From JAJFTV01 sp964532655 (GTDB taxonomy: Bacteria; Chloroflexota; Anaerolineae; Anaerolineales; Anaerolineaceae), in assembly GCA_964532655.1 (NCBI GenBank), contig CAZHMZ010000065.1, forward strand, positions 1 through 18,229: a stretch of DNA of 18,229 nt, written 5' to 3'. Within the stretch, counting starts at the first letter, position 1. Each line of letters begins with the position of its first letter. Position numbers and translations under genes: made by a program. Shown here one piece after another: positions 1 to 7,608 of the stretch. The notes below the pieces were generated by a model, which searched no databases, was not told the origin of the DNA, and worked only from the letters and a program-made list of their open reading frames with translations.

Positions 1-308
1 ACGACGCCGGATTTTCCGTGGTTGTGCAGGATGTCTATCTGGGGAAGGTGGTGGAATCCTTTCTGGATGAATTTACATCGACACCGGTCTACCTGATCAC
101 CCTGAACCCGAGCGTTGAGGCGGTCGTCGTCAGAGAACGAAACCGATCGAAAAAAGGATATAGCGCCTGGGATGCGGAAGCGCTGCATAAGGGCCTGAAT
201 ACCGAAAATCCGCAAATCGGGTTGTGGATCGACACGACCGATTTATCTCCTGAAGAGACAGTCAGCCAGATTATTCAACGAGCGGACCCTGAGGGGAGAA
301 TCCGGTAA
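1..308 (+). CDS. AAA-type small-molecule kinase/phosphotransferase, C-terminal part (5' end outside window)
   Basis: The reading frame is open from the first bases of the window (codons from position 3 read DAGFSVVVQDVYLG) to TAA at 306-308, so this is the tail of a longer gene. A GTG at 18 is present but lies inside a conserved strand and is not a convincing start. The visible part matches the C-terminal half of P-loop kinases related to chloramphenicol phosphotransferase and zeta-toxin-like AAA_33 proteins: a hydrophobic strand ending in Asp, an Arg/Lys-rich lid (RERNRSKKGYSAWD), then PQIGLWIDTTDLSPEETV. The family phosphorylates small molecules using ATP. The Walker A loop must lie upstream and is not visible. 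The substrate cannot be inferred. The next gene starts 64 bp downstream. Confidence 0.75.
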   Translation, partial: DAGFSVVVQDVYLGKVVESFLDEFTSTPVYLITLNPSVEAVVVRERNRSKKGYSAWDAEALHKGLNTENPQIGLWIDTTDLSPEETVSQIIQRADPEGRIR

Positions 309-372
309 ACGATAGACATTTGCCTGCATTTGTGGATAATACGTTGTAGATTATACAAACAGGGGGTTTCCT

Positions 373-783
373 TTGAACACAAAGTTGATCGATTTTAAGA
401 ATCCGGACGGATTATTCGTTTCCAACATATACAGTCAGGCTGCGCTGGTGCCGGGCTCAGCTCGCACACTCTACATTGGCGGGCAAAACGCCGTTGATGA
501 AAAGGGACAGTTGGTGGGGGGCAATTCGCTGGCGATGCAGACTCGCCAGGTTTTGAAAAACATGCTCACCATCCTGCAATCGGAGGGCGCTGACTTTTCG
601 AATGTGGTAAAAATAAACATCTATCTGGTGAATGGTACCGATCCGCGGGAAGGTTTCGCGGCGTTCCAGGAGATGTTTGCAGGAAAGGATTACCGTCCGC
701 TGGTCACGGGTATCATGGTGGCCGGTCTGACCAACCCGGCTTATCTGGTGGAAATCGATGGGATCGCCGTGATCCCTGGCTGA
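373..783 (+). CDS. Rid (YjgF/YER057c/UK114) family protein without the RidA arginine
   Basis: The 136-residue product matches the Rid fold throughout: an early GQNAVDEKG region (about 38-45), a central helix and VVKINIYLVN strand (78-87), and a C-terminal VEIDGIAVIPG (126-136). True RidA deaminates reactive enamine/imine intermediates using an arginine in the motif VARL. Here the aligned motif is VAGL (116-119), so that arginine is Gly118. The protein therefore belongs to one of the other Rid subfamilies and its reaction is unknown; cytosolic trimers are usual in the family. The TTG start at 373 is chosen because AGGGGG (361-366) sits 6 nt upstream and there is no nearby in-frame ATG. Family assignment is firm, function is not. 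Confidence 0.9.
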   Translation: MNTKLIDFKNPDGLFVSNIYSQAALVPGSARTLYIGGQNAVDEKGQLVGGNSLAMQTRQVLKNMLTILQSEGADFSNVVKINIYLVNGTDPREGFAAFQEMFAGKDYRPLVTGIMVAGLTNPAYLVEIDGIAVIPG

Positions 784-810
784 ATCTGATATCGGATAAG
801 ATCCAAAAGG

Positions 811-841
811 AATGCCTGACCGGGTGACCGAATGGCATTTT
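811..841 (+). terminator. weak imperfect hairpin after the Rid gene
   Basis: AATGCC (811-816) can pair with GGCATT (834-839). An inner CGG (821-823) / CCG (828-830) pair lies between them. The structure is followed only by a four-T run (838-841). The stem is interrupted and the T run is short, so this is at best a weak intrinsic terminator separating the Rid gene from the UvrA-like gene. Confidence 0.25.
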
Positions 842-959
842 GCCAGATTGTTGTATTTGTTTTCCACCGCCAGAATCTACCGTACAATCAGGTAGAACGG
901 GTAAAATATCCACCGTCAGCCTGATTGTATTCATTTACCTTCGGAGAGCGAGGTCCTCA

Positions 960-3434
960 ATGTCCAGCAACATCATCATCCAGGATGCCCGTGAGGGTAA
1001 CCTTAAGAATATTTCATTGGAGATACCACGCGAGAAGCTGACGGTGATTACCGGCGTATCGGGCTCCGGCAAAACCACGCTGGCGCTGGACGTACTTTTT
1101 ATGGAATGTCAGCGACGGTATCTGGAAGCCATCGGGATGCAAGGCATCCGCAAACCAAAAGTGGAGTCCATCCGCAATATTTCGCCCGCCATTCACATCT
1201 CGCAGAGCGAATCCAATCGCAACCCGCGTTCCACCGTGGGAACCTCTACCGATATTTATACCGATCTGCGCATGGTGTACGAAAAGCTGGCTGAGCGAGA
1301 ATGCCCCAACTGTCACCAGATCATCGCCGCTGCGGATTGTAAAGAAGAAACTGAGGTCATCGACGGCGATTTTTATGTGTATATGTACTGCAATCGCTGC
1401 GGGTACCGGATGGATAAACTGACTCGCGGGCATTATTCGTACAACACACGCGAGGGAGCCTGCCCCACCTGCAAGGGTTACGGTCGCCAGTTGACCATCA
1501 ATCAGGACGCGGTTTTGCACGAGGAGCGTTCGCTGGAGGACGGGGCTATCGAGCCCTGGGAAAAATGGGGCAAGAATTATCACGATTACATCATTTCGGC
1601 CGTCTACAACGCTTACCGATATTACGGATTGCCGGTGCCGCAACATGAGCCTCTGGCAAAATTCAGCCCTTTGCAGCGTGCCATCCTGCTGGATGGGGTG
1701 GAAAGCCAGGCTGTAAAGGAAGCCTTTCCGGATATGAAACTCCCCAAAACGGTGGCCGCTGGTCGTTACGAGGGTGTTTTCACCAGCCTTTGGCGGCGCA
1801 TGTCCGATCACGGTGGGGATGCCAGCACGGTGAACGAATATTTTGATTATGCTCCCTGCCCGGAGTGCCACGGTGAAAGGTTGGCTCCGCTCAGCCGCAG
1901 CGCAAAAGTGCAGGATATACGGCTGCCGGAACTGGGTCTGCTCTCTTTGGAAGATTTGCGCCACTGGATTGAAAAACTGGAAGGATCCCTTGCGCCGGCG
2001 CATCGCAATCTGGTGGAAGCCTATTTGCTGGATCTGAAAACAAAAATCCGCCGTCTGGTGAATGTGGGCCTGGAATATCTCACACTGGATCGTCAGACAG
2101 TCACACTATCCGGCGGTGAGCTGCAGCGCATCAAGCTGGCAGCCGCACTGGATTCCGATCTGACCGGCATCATCTACGTGATGGACGAGCCCACCGTGGG
2201 GCTGCATCCGCGCGATACGCAGGGCATGATCAGCATCCTCAAGAAGCTGCGCGATCAGGGGAACACCGTCATCGTGATCGAGCATGACCCGGATGTGATG
2301 AAGGAAGCCGATTTTGTGGTGGATATCGGCCCGGGTTCCGGTAAACACGGCGGCGAGGTGATCGCCACCGGAACGCTGCAGGAGATCGTGCGGCAGCCTG
2401 GCTCAGTGACCGGCGCCTGGTTGAACCAACCGCATCCGACAGAGCGAAAGGTCCGCCCGGGCAATGGCTCATTTGTGGAGATCGCACACGCCCGGCTGCA
2501 CAACCTGCGTGATGTATCGGTGCGTATTCCGGCCGGCTGTCTGACCAGCGTCAGCGGGGTATCCGGGTCCGGAAAATCCACGTTGATCTTTGACATTTTG
2601 GCCGATCCGGCTGCTCCCCGACGCTCGGCCGAGAATGCCGTAAGAGGTCTGGATCGTTTCGACCAGGTGGTCACCATCGAGCAGGCTGCCATCACCCGCA
2701 TGAAGCGTTCCAACGTAGCAACATATTCAGAGGTGTATACCCATATCCGCAAGATCTTCAGCACACTGCCGGATGCGCGTGAGAAGGGCCTCACCGATAA
2801 ACATTTTTCGTTCAACACGCCGGGCGGGCGCTGTGAAAACTGCCAGGGGCTGGGGTATGTAACCAGCAATATGCTGTTCTTCGAAAACCAGGATGTGGTC
2901 TGTCCGGTGTGCGGCGGGAATCAATTCAATGATCAGGTGCTGTCCGTCCAGTATCACGGGCATTCCATCAAGGGCATTTTACTGCTGAATGTGGAAGAGG
3001 CGCTGGAACTGTTTTCCGGGCACGCGCAAATCCGGCGTATCCTCAGCCTGCTGCAGGATGTGGGATTGGGTTATCTGGAGCTGGGTCAAACCCTCACCAC
3101 GCTGTCAGGCGGCGAGGGTCAGCGGCTGAAACTGGCCAAAGAGTTGATCAACAGCCACGGTAAGAATACGCTGTATCTGATGGATGAACCTACGGTGGGT
3201 TTGCACCCGTTGGATGTGGAGAATTTTCTGGTCCTGCTGAACCGCATGGTGGATGATGGAAACACCGTGGTGGTGGTAGAGCACAATCAGCAGGTGATCC
3301 GGGCCTCCGATTGGGTGGTGGATCTGGGGCCGGAGGGCGGGAACAAGGGCGGCCAGGTGGTGTTCACCGGCACCCCGGCGGATCTGGCGCGCAGCCCGGT
3401 CTCCTTTACCGCAAAGTATCTGGGGCAGGCATAA
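960..3434 (+). CDS. UvrA-like ABC ATPase, class II (no UvrB-binding domain)
   Basis: The product is an 824-residue tandem ABC ATPase of the UvrA family. Half 1 has Walker A GVSGSGKT (32-39), CxxC pairs at 115/118, 144/147 and 168/171 plus C300/C303, signature LSGGE (383-387) and Walker B around D409-E410. Half 2 has Walker A GVSGSGKST (533-541), CxxC pairs at 625/628 and 648/651, LSGGE (715-719) and Walker B around D742-E743. Canonical UvrA is roughly 940 residues. The missing part is the UvrB-binding insert: only about 25 residues separate the first two CxxC pairs. Class II UvrAs of this kind are linked to damage tolerance or to self-protection against DNA-binding drugs (DrrC-like) rather than core excision repair. 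The frame extends upstream to a TTG at 840, but ATG 960 has GAGG (950-953) 6 nt ahead and begins at the conserved N-terminus. An MFS exporter gene follows after a terminator. Confidence 0.93.
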   Translation: MSSNIIIQDAREGNLKNISLEIPREKLTVITGVSGSGKTTLALDVLFMECQRRYLEAIGMQGIRKPKVESIRNISPAIHISQSESNRNPRSTVGTSTDIYTDLRMVYEKLAERECPNCHQIIAAADCKEETEVIDGDFYVYMYCNRCGYRMDKLTRGHYSYNTREGACPTCKGYGRQLTINQDAVLHEERSLEDGAIEPWEKWGKNYHDYIISAVYNAYRYYGLPVPQHEPLAKFSPLQRAILLDGVESQAVKEAFPDMKLPKTVAAGRYEGVFTSLWRRMSDHGGDASTVNEYFDYAPCPECHGERLAPLSRSAKVQDIRLPELGLLSLEDLRHWIEKLEGSLAPAHRNLVEAYLLDLKTKIRRLVNVGLEYLTLDRQTVTLSGGELQRIKLAAALDSDLTGIIYVMDEPTVGLHPRDTQGMISILKKLRDQGNTVIVIEHDPDVMKEADFVVDIGPGSGKHGGEVIATGTLQEIVRQPGSVTGAWLNQPHPTERKVRPGNGSFVEIAHARLHNLRDVSVRIPAGCLTSVSGVSGSGKSTLIFDILADPAAPRRSAENAVRGLDRFDQVVTIEQAAITRMKRSNVATYSEVYTHIRKIFSTLPDAREKGLTDKHFSFNTPGGRCENCQGLGYVTSNMLFFENQDVVCPVCGGNQFNDQVLSVQYHGHSIKGILLLNVEEALELFSGHAQIRRILSLLQDVGLGYLELGQTLTTLSGGEGQRLKLAKELINSHGKNTLYLMDEPTVGLHPLDVENFLVLLNRMVDDGNTVVVVEHNQQVIRASDWVVDLGPEGGNKGGQVVFTGTPADLARSPVSFTAKYLGQA

Positions 3435-3489
3435 CAGCATCGGCTTCGGCTTGCCGCTGATAACGGTGAGTTTCACTATTTGCATCAAG

Positions 3490-3524
3490 AACATCCGCAG
3501 AGGAGGAATGTCTGCGGATGTTTT
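3490..3524 (+). terminator. Rho-independent terminator of the uvrA-like gene
   Basis: AACATCCGCAGA (3490-3501) pairs perfectly with TCTGCGGATGTT (3511-3522) around a 9-nt loop, and the T run extends to 3524. The 12-bp stem is convincing although the T tract is short. It separates the UvrA-like gene from the MFS gene, which suggests the two are transcribed separately. The loop happens to contain GGAGG. Confidence 0.75.
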
Positions 3525-3556
3525 GGTTAAGAATGCTACACGCCTGAATTCTCAAA

Positions 3557-5038
3557 ATGCGTATACTTAACCTGATCATGCAGACGAGCAACGAAATCAA
3601 GCAATCCCTTAACCCGCCAAAGGGCAGAACCTCAAAGATCAACGTTCGATCGAAGTGGATGGTGTTTGCAGTAACCGGCCTGGCTAACCTGGGCGCAGCG
3701 TTTGCCATCAACAGCCTGAACCTGGCGCTGCCCATCCTGCGTGAGGAGTTTGGAGTCACCCAGAGCGATGTAAGCTGGCTAGCGTTGGTGTATTCGCTGA
3801 TCCCCTGCTGCACGCTGCTGTTGTTCGGCCGCATGGCCGATCTGTACGGGTACAAACGCCAATTCAGCGGCGGTTTTGCCTTCTTCGCGGTGGTGTCCAT
3901 GCTGGCCCCGCTTCTGTCCAAAAACCTTGTCACATTGATCGGTTTTCGGGCGCTGCAGGGTCTGGGATACAGTATGCTCATCTCCATCACCCAGGCGGCG
4001 GTGTACCGGGCTTTCGGCGAGAAGGAACGCGGAAAAGCCCTGGGGATCAACTCGGTGTTTGTTTCGGTCGGGCTGGCATCCGGCCCCTCCATTGGCGGAT
4101 TTCTGCTACGCCATTATTCCTGGCATTCCATTTTCTTTTTTGCGGCCGGTTTTGCCGTGCTGGGTTTCATCGGCACATTGCTCTGCATGGAAGATGATAC
4201 GGGCAAAAACCGCTCGGTAAAAATGGATTACCTGGGCGGGCTGTATTTTGCCCTTTTTATCGGCGCGTTTACCGTAGGATTGAACTTCTCTGACGAGTGG
4301 GGTTTTCGATCGGTGGAATTTGCCGCGGCCATGCTTCTCTCGGCAGCCGGGCTGGCATTGTTCATCCTACGTGAAAGCCGTACGGATCATCCTCTTATGG
4401 CGCTGGGGCTGTTCAAAATCCGGACCTTCTCGTTTTCCAACGGGGCCAGCGCGCTTTCTTATGTCACACAACAGATGACCACTTATCTGTTTCCATTTTT
4501 TCTGGCCGATGTTCTGCTGCTGCAGACCGATCAGGCCGGGCTGGTGATGCTGACCACACCGGTGATCATGATGATCGTGTCGCCGTTTGGCGGTTCGCTC
4601 TCAGACCGTTTGGGGACCAAATTCCCGGCTGTGAGCGGCTTATTGTTGATCGCGGCAGCCTGCGTGGGGATTGGGTTTTTCAGCACGGGTACGGCCCTGG
4701 TGTGGGTAATCCTGGCCCTGGGGGTGATCGGCGCTGGCAACGGGTTGAGTGTGGCGGCCATCAATTCGGCGATTCTTGGGTCGGCGCCCAAAGCGCAATC
4801 GGGGGTGGCTTCAGGCATGCTGGCCACCATGCGTAATGTAGGCCAGACGCTCGGGGTGGCCATCGGCAGTGTGATGCTGACTGTACGCCAGGGCATTTAC
4901 ACCAGCGGCGGATTTGAAACAGCCGGCGCCCACATGATGGCCCAACGTGATGCGCTATACCTGGGCGCCGCACTGGCCGTGCTGGCCGCGGGATTAATTG
5001 CCTGCCTGCCAAAAAAGACCGTCTCAACCGGCGAATAA
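3557..5038 (+). CDS. MFS drug:H+ antiporter of the DHA2 (14-helix) type
   Basis: The product is a 493-residue integral membrane protein with about 14 hydrophobic segments, the first near 35-60 and the last near 468-485. MFS motif A between helices 2 and 3 is GRMADLYGYKR (91-101), the helix 4 region has RALQGLG (131-137), and the antiporter motif C in helix 5 is GLASGPSIGG (172-181). Together these indicate a DHA2-family proton-coupled exporter of the EmrB/QacA type, in the cytoplasmic membrane. The substrate is unknown. The start is uncertain: neither ATG 3557 nor ATG 3578 has a Shine-Dalgarno sequence, and a TATACT at 3562-3567 could make 3578 an almost leaderless start. The neighbouring UvrA-like gene allows a detoxification theme, but the terminator between them argues against a single transcript. 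Confidence 0.9.
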   Translation: MRILNLIMQTSNEIKQSLNPPKGRTSKINVRSKWMVFAVTGLANLGAAFAINSLNLALPILREEFGVTQSDVSWLALVYSLIPCCTLLLFGRMADLYGYKRQFSGGFAFFAVVSMLAPLLSKNLVTLIGFRALQGLGYSMLISITQAAVYRAFGEKERGKALGINSVFVSVGLASGPSIGGFLLRHYSWHSIFFFAAGFAVLGFIGTLLCMEDDTGKNRSVKMDYLGGLYFALFIGAFTVGLNFSDEWGFRSVEFAAAMLLSAAGLALFILRESRTDHPLMALGLFKIRTFSFSNGASALSYVTQQMTTYLFPFFLADVLLLQTDQAGLVMLTTPVIMMIVSPFGGSLSDRLGTKFPAVSGLLLIAAACVGIGFFSTGTALVWVILALGVIGAGNGLSVAAINSAILGSAPKAQSGVASGMLATMRNVGQTLGVAIGSVMLTVRQGIYTSGGFETAGAHMMAQRDALYLGAALAVLAAGLIACLPKKTVSTGE

Positions 5039-5071
5039 ACCGGCTATTTCCAAGTTTTTTAAAGCAGGTTC

Positions 5072-5080
5072 TGGTATAGT
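5072..5080 (+). promoter_or_regulatory. candidate extended -10 promoter for the phosphorylase operon
   Basis: TGGTATAGT combines a TGn extension (5072-5074) with the hexamer TATAGT (5075-5080), about 55 bp upstream of the first gene of the block. No good -35 hexamer is visible at 16-18 bp spacing, which is tolerable for extended -10 promoters. The placement in the only sizeable gap before the gene cluster supports it. Confidence 0.4.
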
Positions 5081-5134
5081 TGTCAGAATCCTTTCTTTCA
5101 CCTGAATGTAAACATTTTCATTGAGGTAATTCGT

Positions 5135-5908
5135 ATGGTATTTGAACCCCGTGACTATCCGATCCTTGAATTTGACGCCTCCCAGGAGGCTATATTGGAA
5201 CCCTCGCGCCTAATTACCCGGAAGGACATCCCCCGACGGTGCGTCATCACGTTTTTCCGTGAAGTGATTGAGAAAAAGCTGGCATCCGGGCAGCTCAAAC
5301 AGGTGGAGATGTTTGCATCGGAGACGGTCAATCTTCCCATTTATGAAACCATCCACAAAGGTGCATCGATCTGCTTGATACAGGGATTTTTGGGGTCGGC
5401 CGGTGCGGCCGGCGAACTGGAGGAATTGATCGCACACGGATGCGAAAAATTCCTGGTGTGCGGGAGCGCCGGTGTATTGCAGAAGGATATCGCGGTGGGG
5501 CATCTCGTCCTGCCATGCAGCGCGGTGCGTGATGAAGGGGCATCGTATCACTACCTGCCGCCTGCGCGCGAGGTAGAGTGTAATCCACATGCGCTGCAGG
5601 TGATCAAAGACCATCTCGATCGGGTAGGTCTGCCGTACATTCAGGCGAAAACCTGGACGACTGATGGTTATTATCGCGAGACAAGGAACAAAGTGGAACA
5701 GCGAGTCAAAGAAGGCTGTGTGACTGTGGAAATGGAGGCTGCAGCATTGTTTGCTGTGGCGCAGTTCCGCGGTGTCACTTTGGGGCAAATTCTGTACGGC
5801 GGTGATGACCTGAGCGGCGAGACCTGGGACGCGCGGAAATGGCACAGCCGTAAGGAAATCCGTGAAAGTCTGGTGGATCTGGCGATGGATATTTGCCTGG
5901 ACCTATAA
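5135..5908 (+). CDS. nucleoside phosphorylase (PNP_UDP superfamily)
   Basis: This 257-residue cytosolic enzyme carries the phosphorylase-I fold motifs: GSAG (110-113) in the phosphate-binding region, RDEG (132-135), TTDGYY (175-180), the signature VEMEAAAL (198-205) that contacts the ribose, and GGDDLSG (222-228) with the Asp expected to act on the base. The family splits N-glycosidic bonds of purine or pyrimidine nucleosides with phosphate, or of SAH/MTA with water. Overall similarity is closest to the uridine/purine phosphorylase side, but the specificity cannot be read with confidence. GAGGT (5123-5127) lies 7 nt before ATG 5135. It is the first gene of a tightly spaced block; the next gene begins 40 bp later. 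Confidence 0.9.
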   Translation: MVFEPRDYPILEFDASQEAILEPSRLITRKDIPRRCVITFFREVIEKKLASGQLKQVEMFASETVNLPIYETIHKGASICLIQGFLGSAGAAGELEELIAHGCEKFLVCGSAGVLQKDIAVGHLVLPCSAVRDEGASYHYLPPAREVECNPHALQVIKDHLDRVGLPYIQAKTWTTDGYYRETRNKVEQRVKEGCVTVEMEAAALFAVAQFRGVTLGQILYGGDDLSGETWDARKWHSRKEIRESLVDLAMDICLDL

Positions 5909-5948
5909 AAATTAATTCGTATAGCACAATGACTGAAAGCAGAGCCCA

Positions 5949-6782
5949 ATGGAAATCGAGTTACTGAACCTGTTTCCGGCCGTCAGCTGCTACCGGGAGG
6001 CCTCACAGCAAGGCGACGCCGATTTATCTGCCCTGTGGGATGAACTGGTGATCAGGCCGTACTGGCCGCGCATCGCTGAATGGGCGCCTTTTGATATGAG
6101 CTATATGAAACCGGCGCCCATTCGTGATCTGGCAGCCATCCCCGAACAAATCAAGCGTTTTGAACAAATCGACCTGATTACCTTAAAAAATCAGTTCCAG
6201 CACATCGCCGGGAACCTGCCAAAAGACGATGATGACCCGCTCCTCGTCGCGCTGTGCCCGTTGGATCACGCGAACATCCCTGTTCGGGAGCGGCAGAACG
6301 GGGTGGTGGGTGCGTGCGTGTTCGGCAATATCCTGCTGAACATCAATCCGCTGGCCGATAATTTTGAACGATGGATCCCATATGTTTTTGCGCATGAATT
6401 TCATCACTCGGTGTGGGGGTATTACTGGTATGTGCAAAAAGGTGGTCAGGGATTGCAGGGCAATCTGCTGGAACATCTGATCACCGAGGGGCAGGCAGAT
6501 GCCTTTGCATGCAGCCTGTTTCCGGATCTGAAACCGTCGTGGATCTTTGATATTGAGCAGGCCTACCCAACTTTGTGGAGCGAGATTGAAAACACCTTTG
6601 ACAGCACCGATCACGAGGTTATCCAGCGCTATACGTTTGGCGATGAATCCGCTGGATTGCCCTGGTGTATCGGCTATTCTGTTGGCAGCCGGCTGGTGAA
6701 CCGTTACATGAGTCATCATCCGGATACTTCTTTTGCTAACTTGCTGGGTGTTCATCCGCAGGATTTCTTACTCCCCGAATAA
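5949..6782 (+). CDS. DUF2268 putative zinc-dependent protease (YjaZ-like)
   Basis: The 277-residue protein has a metallopeptidase helix AHEFHH with HExxH at H149-E150-x-x-H153, and a downstream LITEGQADAF whose Glu180 is the expected third zinc ligand. This arrangement matches DUF2268, annotated as predicted Zn-dependent proteases and including Bacillus YjaZ. There is no signal peptide and no obvious membrane segment, so it should act in the cytosol. The substrate is unknown. No clear Shine-Dalgarno sequence precedes ATG 5949. It follows the phosphorylase gene by 40 bp and precedes a methyltransferase gene by 12 bp, so co-transcription is likely. The family assignment rests on the motif order and family length. 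Confidence 0.8.
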   Translation: MEIELLNLFPAVSCYREASQQGDADLSALWDELVIRPYWPRIAEWAPFDMSYMKPAPIRDLAAIPEQIKRFEQIDLITLKNQFQHIAGNLPKDDDDPLLVALCPLDHANIPVRERQNGVVGACVFGNILLNINPLADNFERWIPYVFAHEFHHSVWGYYWYVQKGGQGLQGNLLEHLITEGQADAFACSLFPDLKPSWIFDIEQAYPTLWSEIENTFDSTDHEVIQRYTFGDESAGLPWCIGYSVGSRLVNRYMSHHPDTSFANLLGVHPQDFLLPE

Positions 6783-6794
6783 GCAGGAAAAAGT

Positions 6795-7586
6795 ATGGAT
6801 CACGTTATTCAAAGCTACGAACAGTACCGCGAAGAAGACCGGCTGACCACTCGCAACGCCGGCCGGGTGGAATTTCTAACCAGCGTGCGCATTCTCAACG
6901 ACCATCTGCCGCCGGGCGGGAAGATGCTGGATTGCGCAGCCGGAACGGGTGTGTACGCGTTTCACTATGCTGGAATGGGATTTGACGTCACCGCTCTGGA
7001 TATCACCCCGCGGCATGTGGAATTCATGCAGCAGAAGCTCCGGGGAAGTGTATTACCATTGCGGGCAGCCCTGAATGATGCGACAGACTTACGCGGCTAC
7101 CCGGATGGTGAATTCGATGCGGTGTTGTGCATGGGGCCGCTGTATCACCTGACGGATGAAGCCAACCGCAGCAGGTGCCTGGCGGAGTGCCTGCGCGTGC
7201 TCAAGCCGGGTGGTTTGCTGGCTGTTGGTTATATTTCAAGGTTCACCACGTTTCCGTATGTCGCCCTCGTTGACCGGAAACTGCTCAACCTGGATCTGGC
7301 GCAGACTCTGCTGGAAAACGGCGCACTGAGCCATACTGATCCAAACTGCTTCTGGACGGATACGTATTACCATACCACGGAAGGAATTGAGCAGGAAATT
7401 CGCACTGCAGGCGGAACGGTGGTGGATCACGCTGCCGTAGATTGGCTTTCGCTTTTCCTGCGGGATAAGCTGGACGACCTGGATGAGGATGAGTTAGCGG
7501 TCTGGTGCGAATATCACTACCGGGTGTGCCGTGAAAAGAGTCTGCTGGGGGCCAGCAGTCACGGTTTGGTGATTGCGAGGAAATGA
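6795..7586 (+). CDS. class I SAM-dependent methyltransferase
   Basis: The 263-residue protein has a Rossmann-type methyltransferase core: motif I MLDCAAGTGVYA (44-55), the acidic end of strand 2 at Asp69 (VTALDIT), motif IV FDAVLCMGPLYHL (107-119) and LKPGG (136-140). The C-terminal 100 residues are probably the substrate-specific part and do not point to a known acceptor. Small-molecule methyltransferases of the Methyltransf_11/25 type look like this. AGGAA (6786-6790) is 4 nt before ATG 6795, and the previous stop is 12 bp upstream, so it is probably in the same operon as the flanking genes. Confidence 0.9.
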   Translation: MDHVIQSYEQYREEDRLTTRNAGRVEFLTSVRILNDHLPPGGKMLDCAAGTGVYAFHYAGMGFDVTALDITPRHVEFMQQKLRGSVLPLRAALNDATDLRGYPDGEFDAVLCMGPLYHLTDEANRSRCLAECLRVLKPGGLLAVGYISRFTTFPYVALVDRKLLNLDLAQTLLENGALSHTDPNCFWTDTYYHTTEGIEQEIRTAGGTVVDHAAVDWLSLFLRDKLDDLDEDELAVWCEYHYRVCREKSLLGASSHGLVIARK

Positions 7587-7608
7587 GAGGACTTAGGATG
7601 GTGAAGAG

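Noticed and set aside
840..959. N-terminal extension of the UvrA-like protein from TTG 840
   Set aside because: The extension is rich in Pro, Ser and Cys with no similarity to UvrA N-termini, while ATG 960 has a Shine-Dalgarno sequence and begins at the conserved start.
1014..2003. Long minus-strand open frame of 329 codons inside the UvrA-like gene
   Set aside because: It lies wholly opposite a gene with complete conserved ATPase motifs, has no recognisable domain and shows the composition of an antisense shadow.
3406..4092. Minus-strand open frame of 228 codons opposite the 3' end of the UvrA-like gene and start of the MFS gene
   Set aside because: It crosses the intergenic terminator and two strongly supported genes, and its translation resembles no family.
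5024..5060. Possible terminator after the MFS gene (CCGG repeats followed by a T run)
   Set aside because: The two CCGG copies allow only 4 bp of pairing and the T run is too far away.
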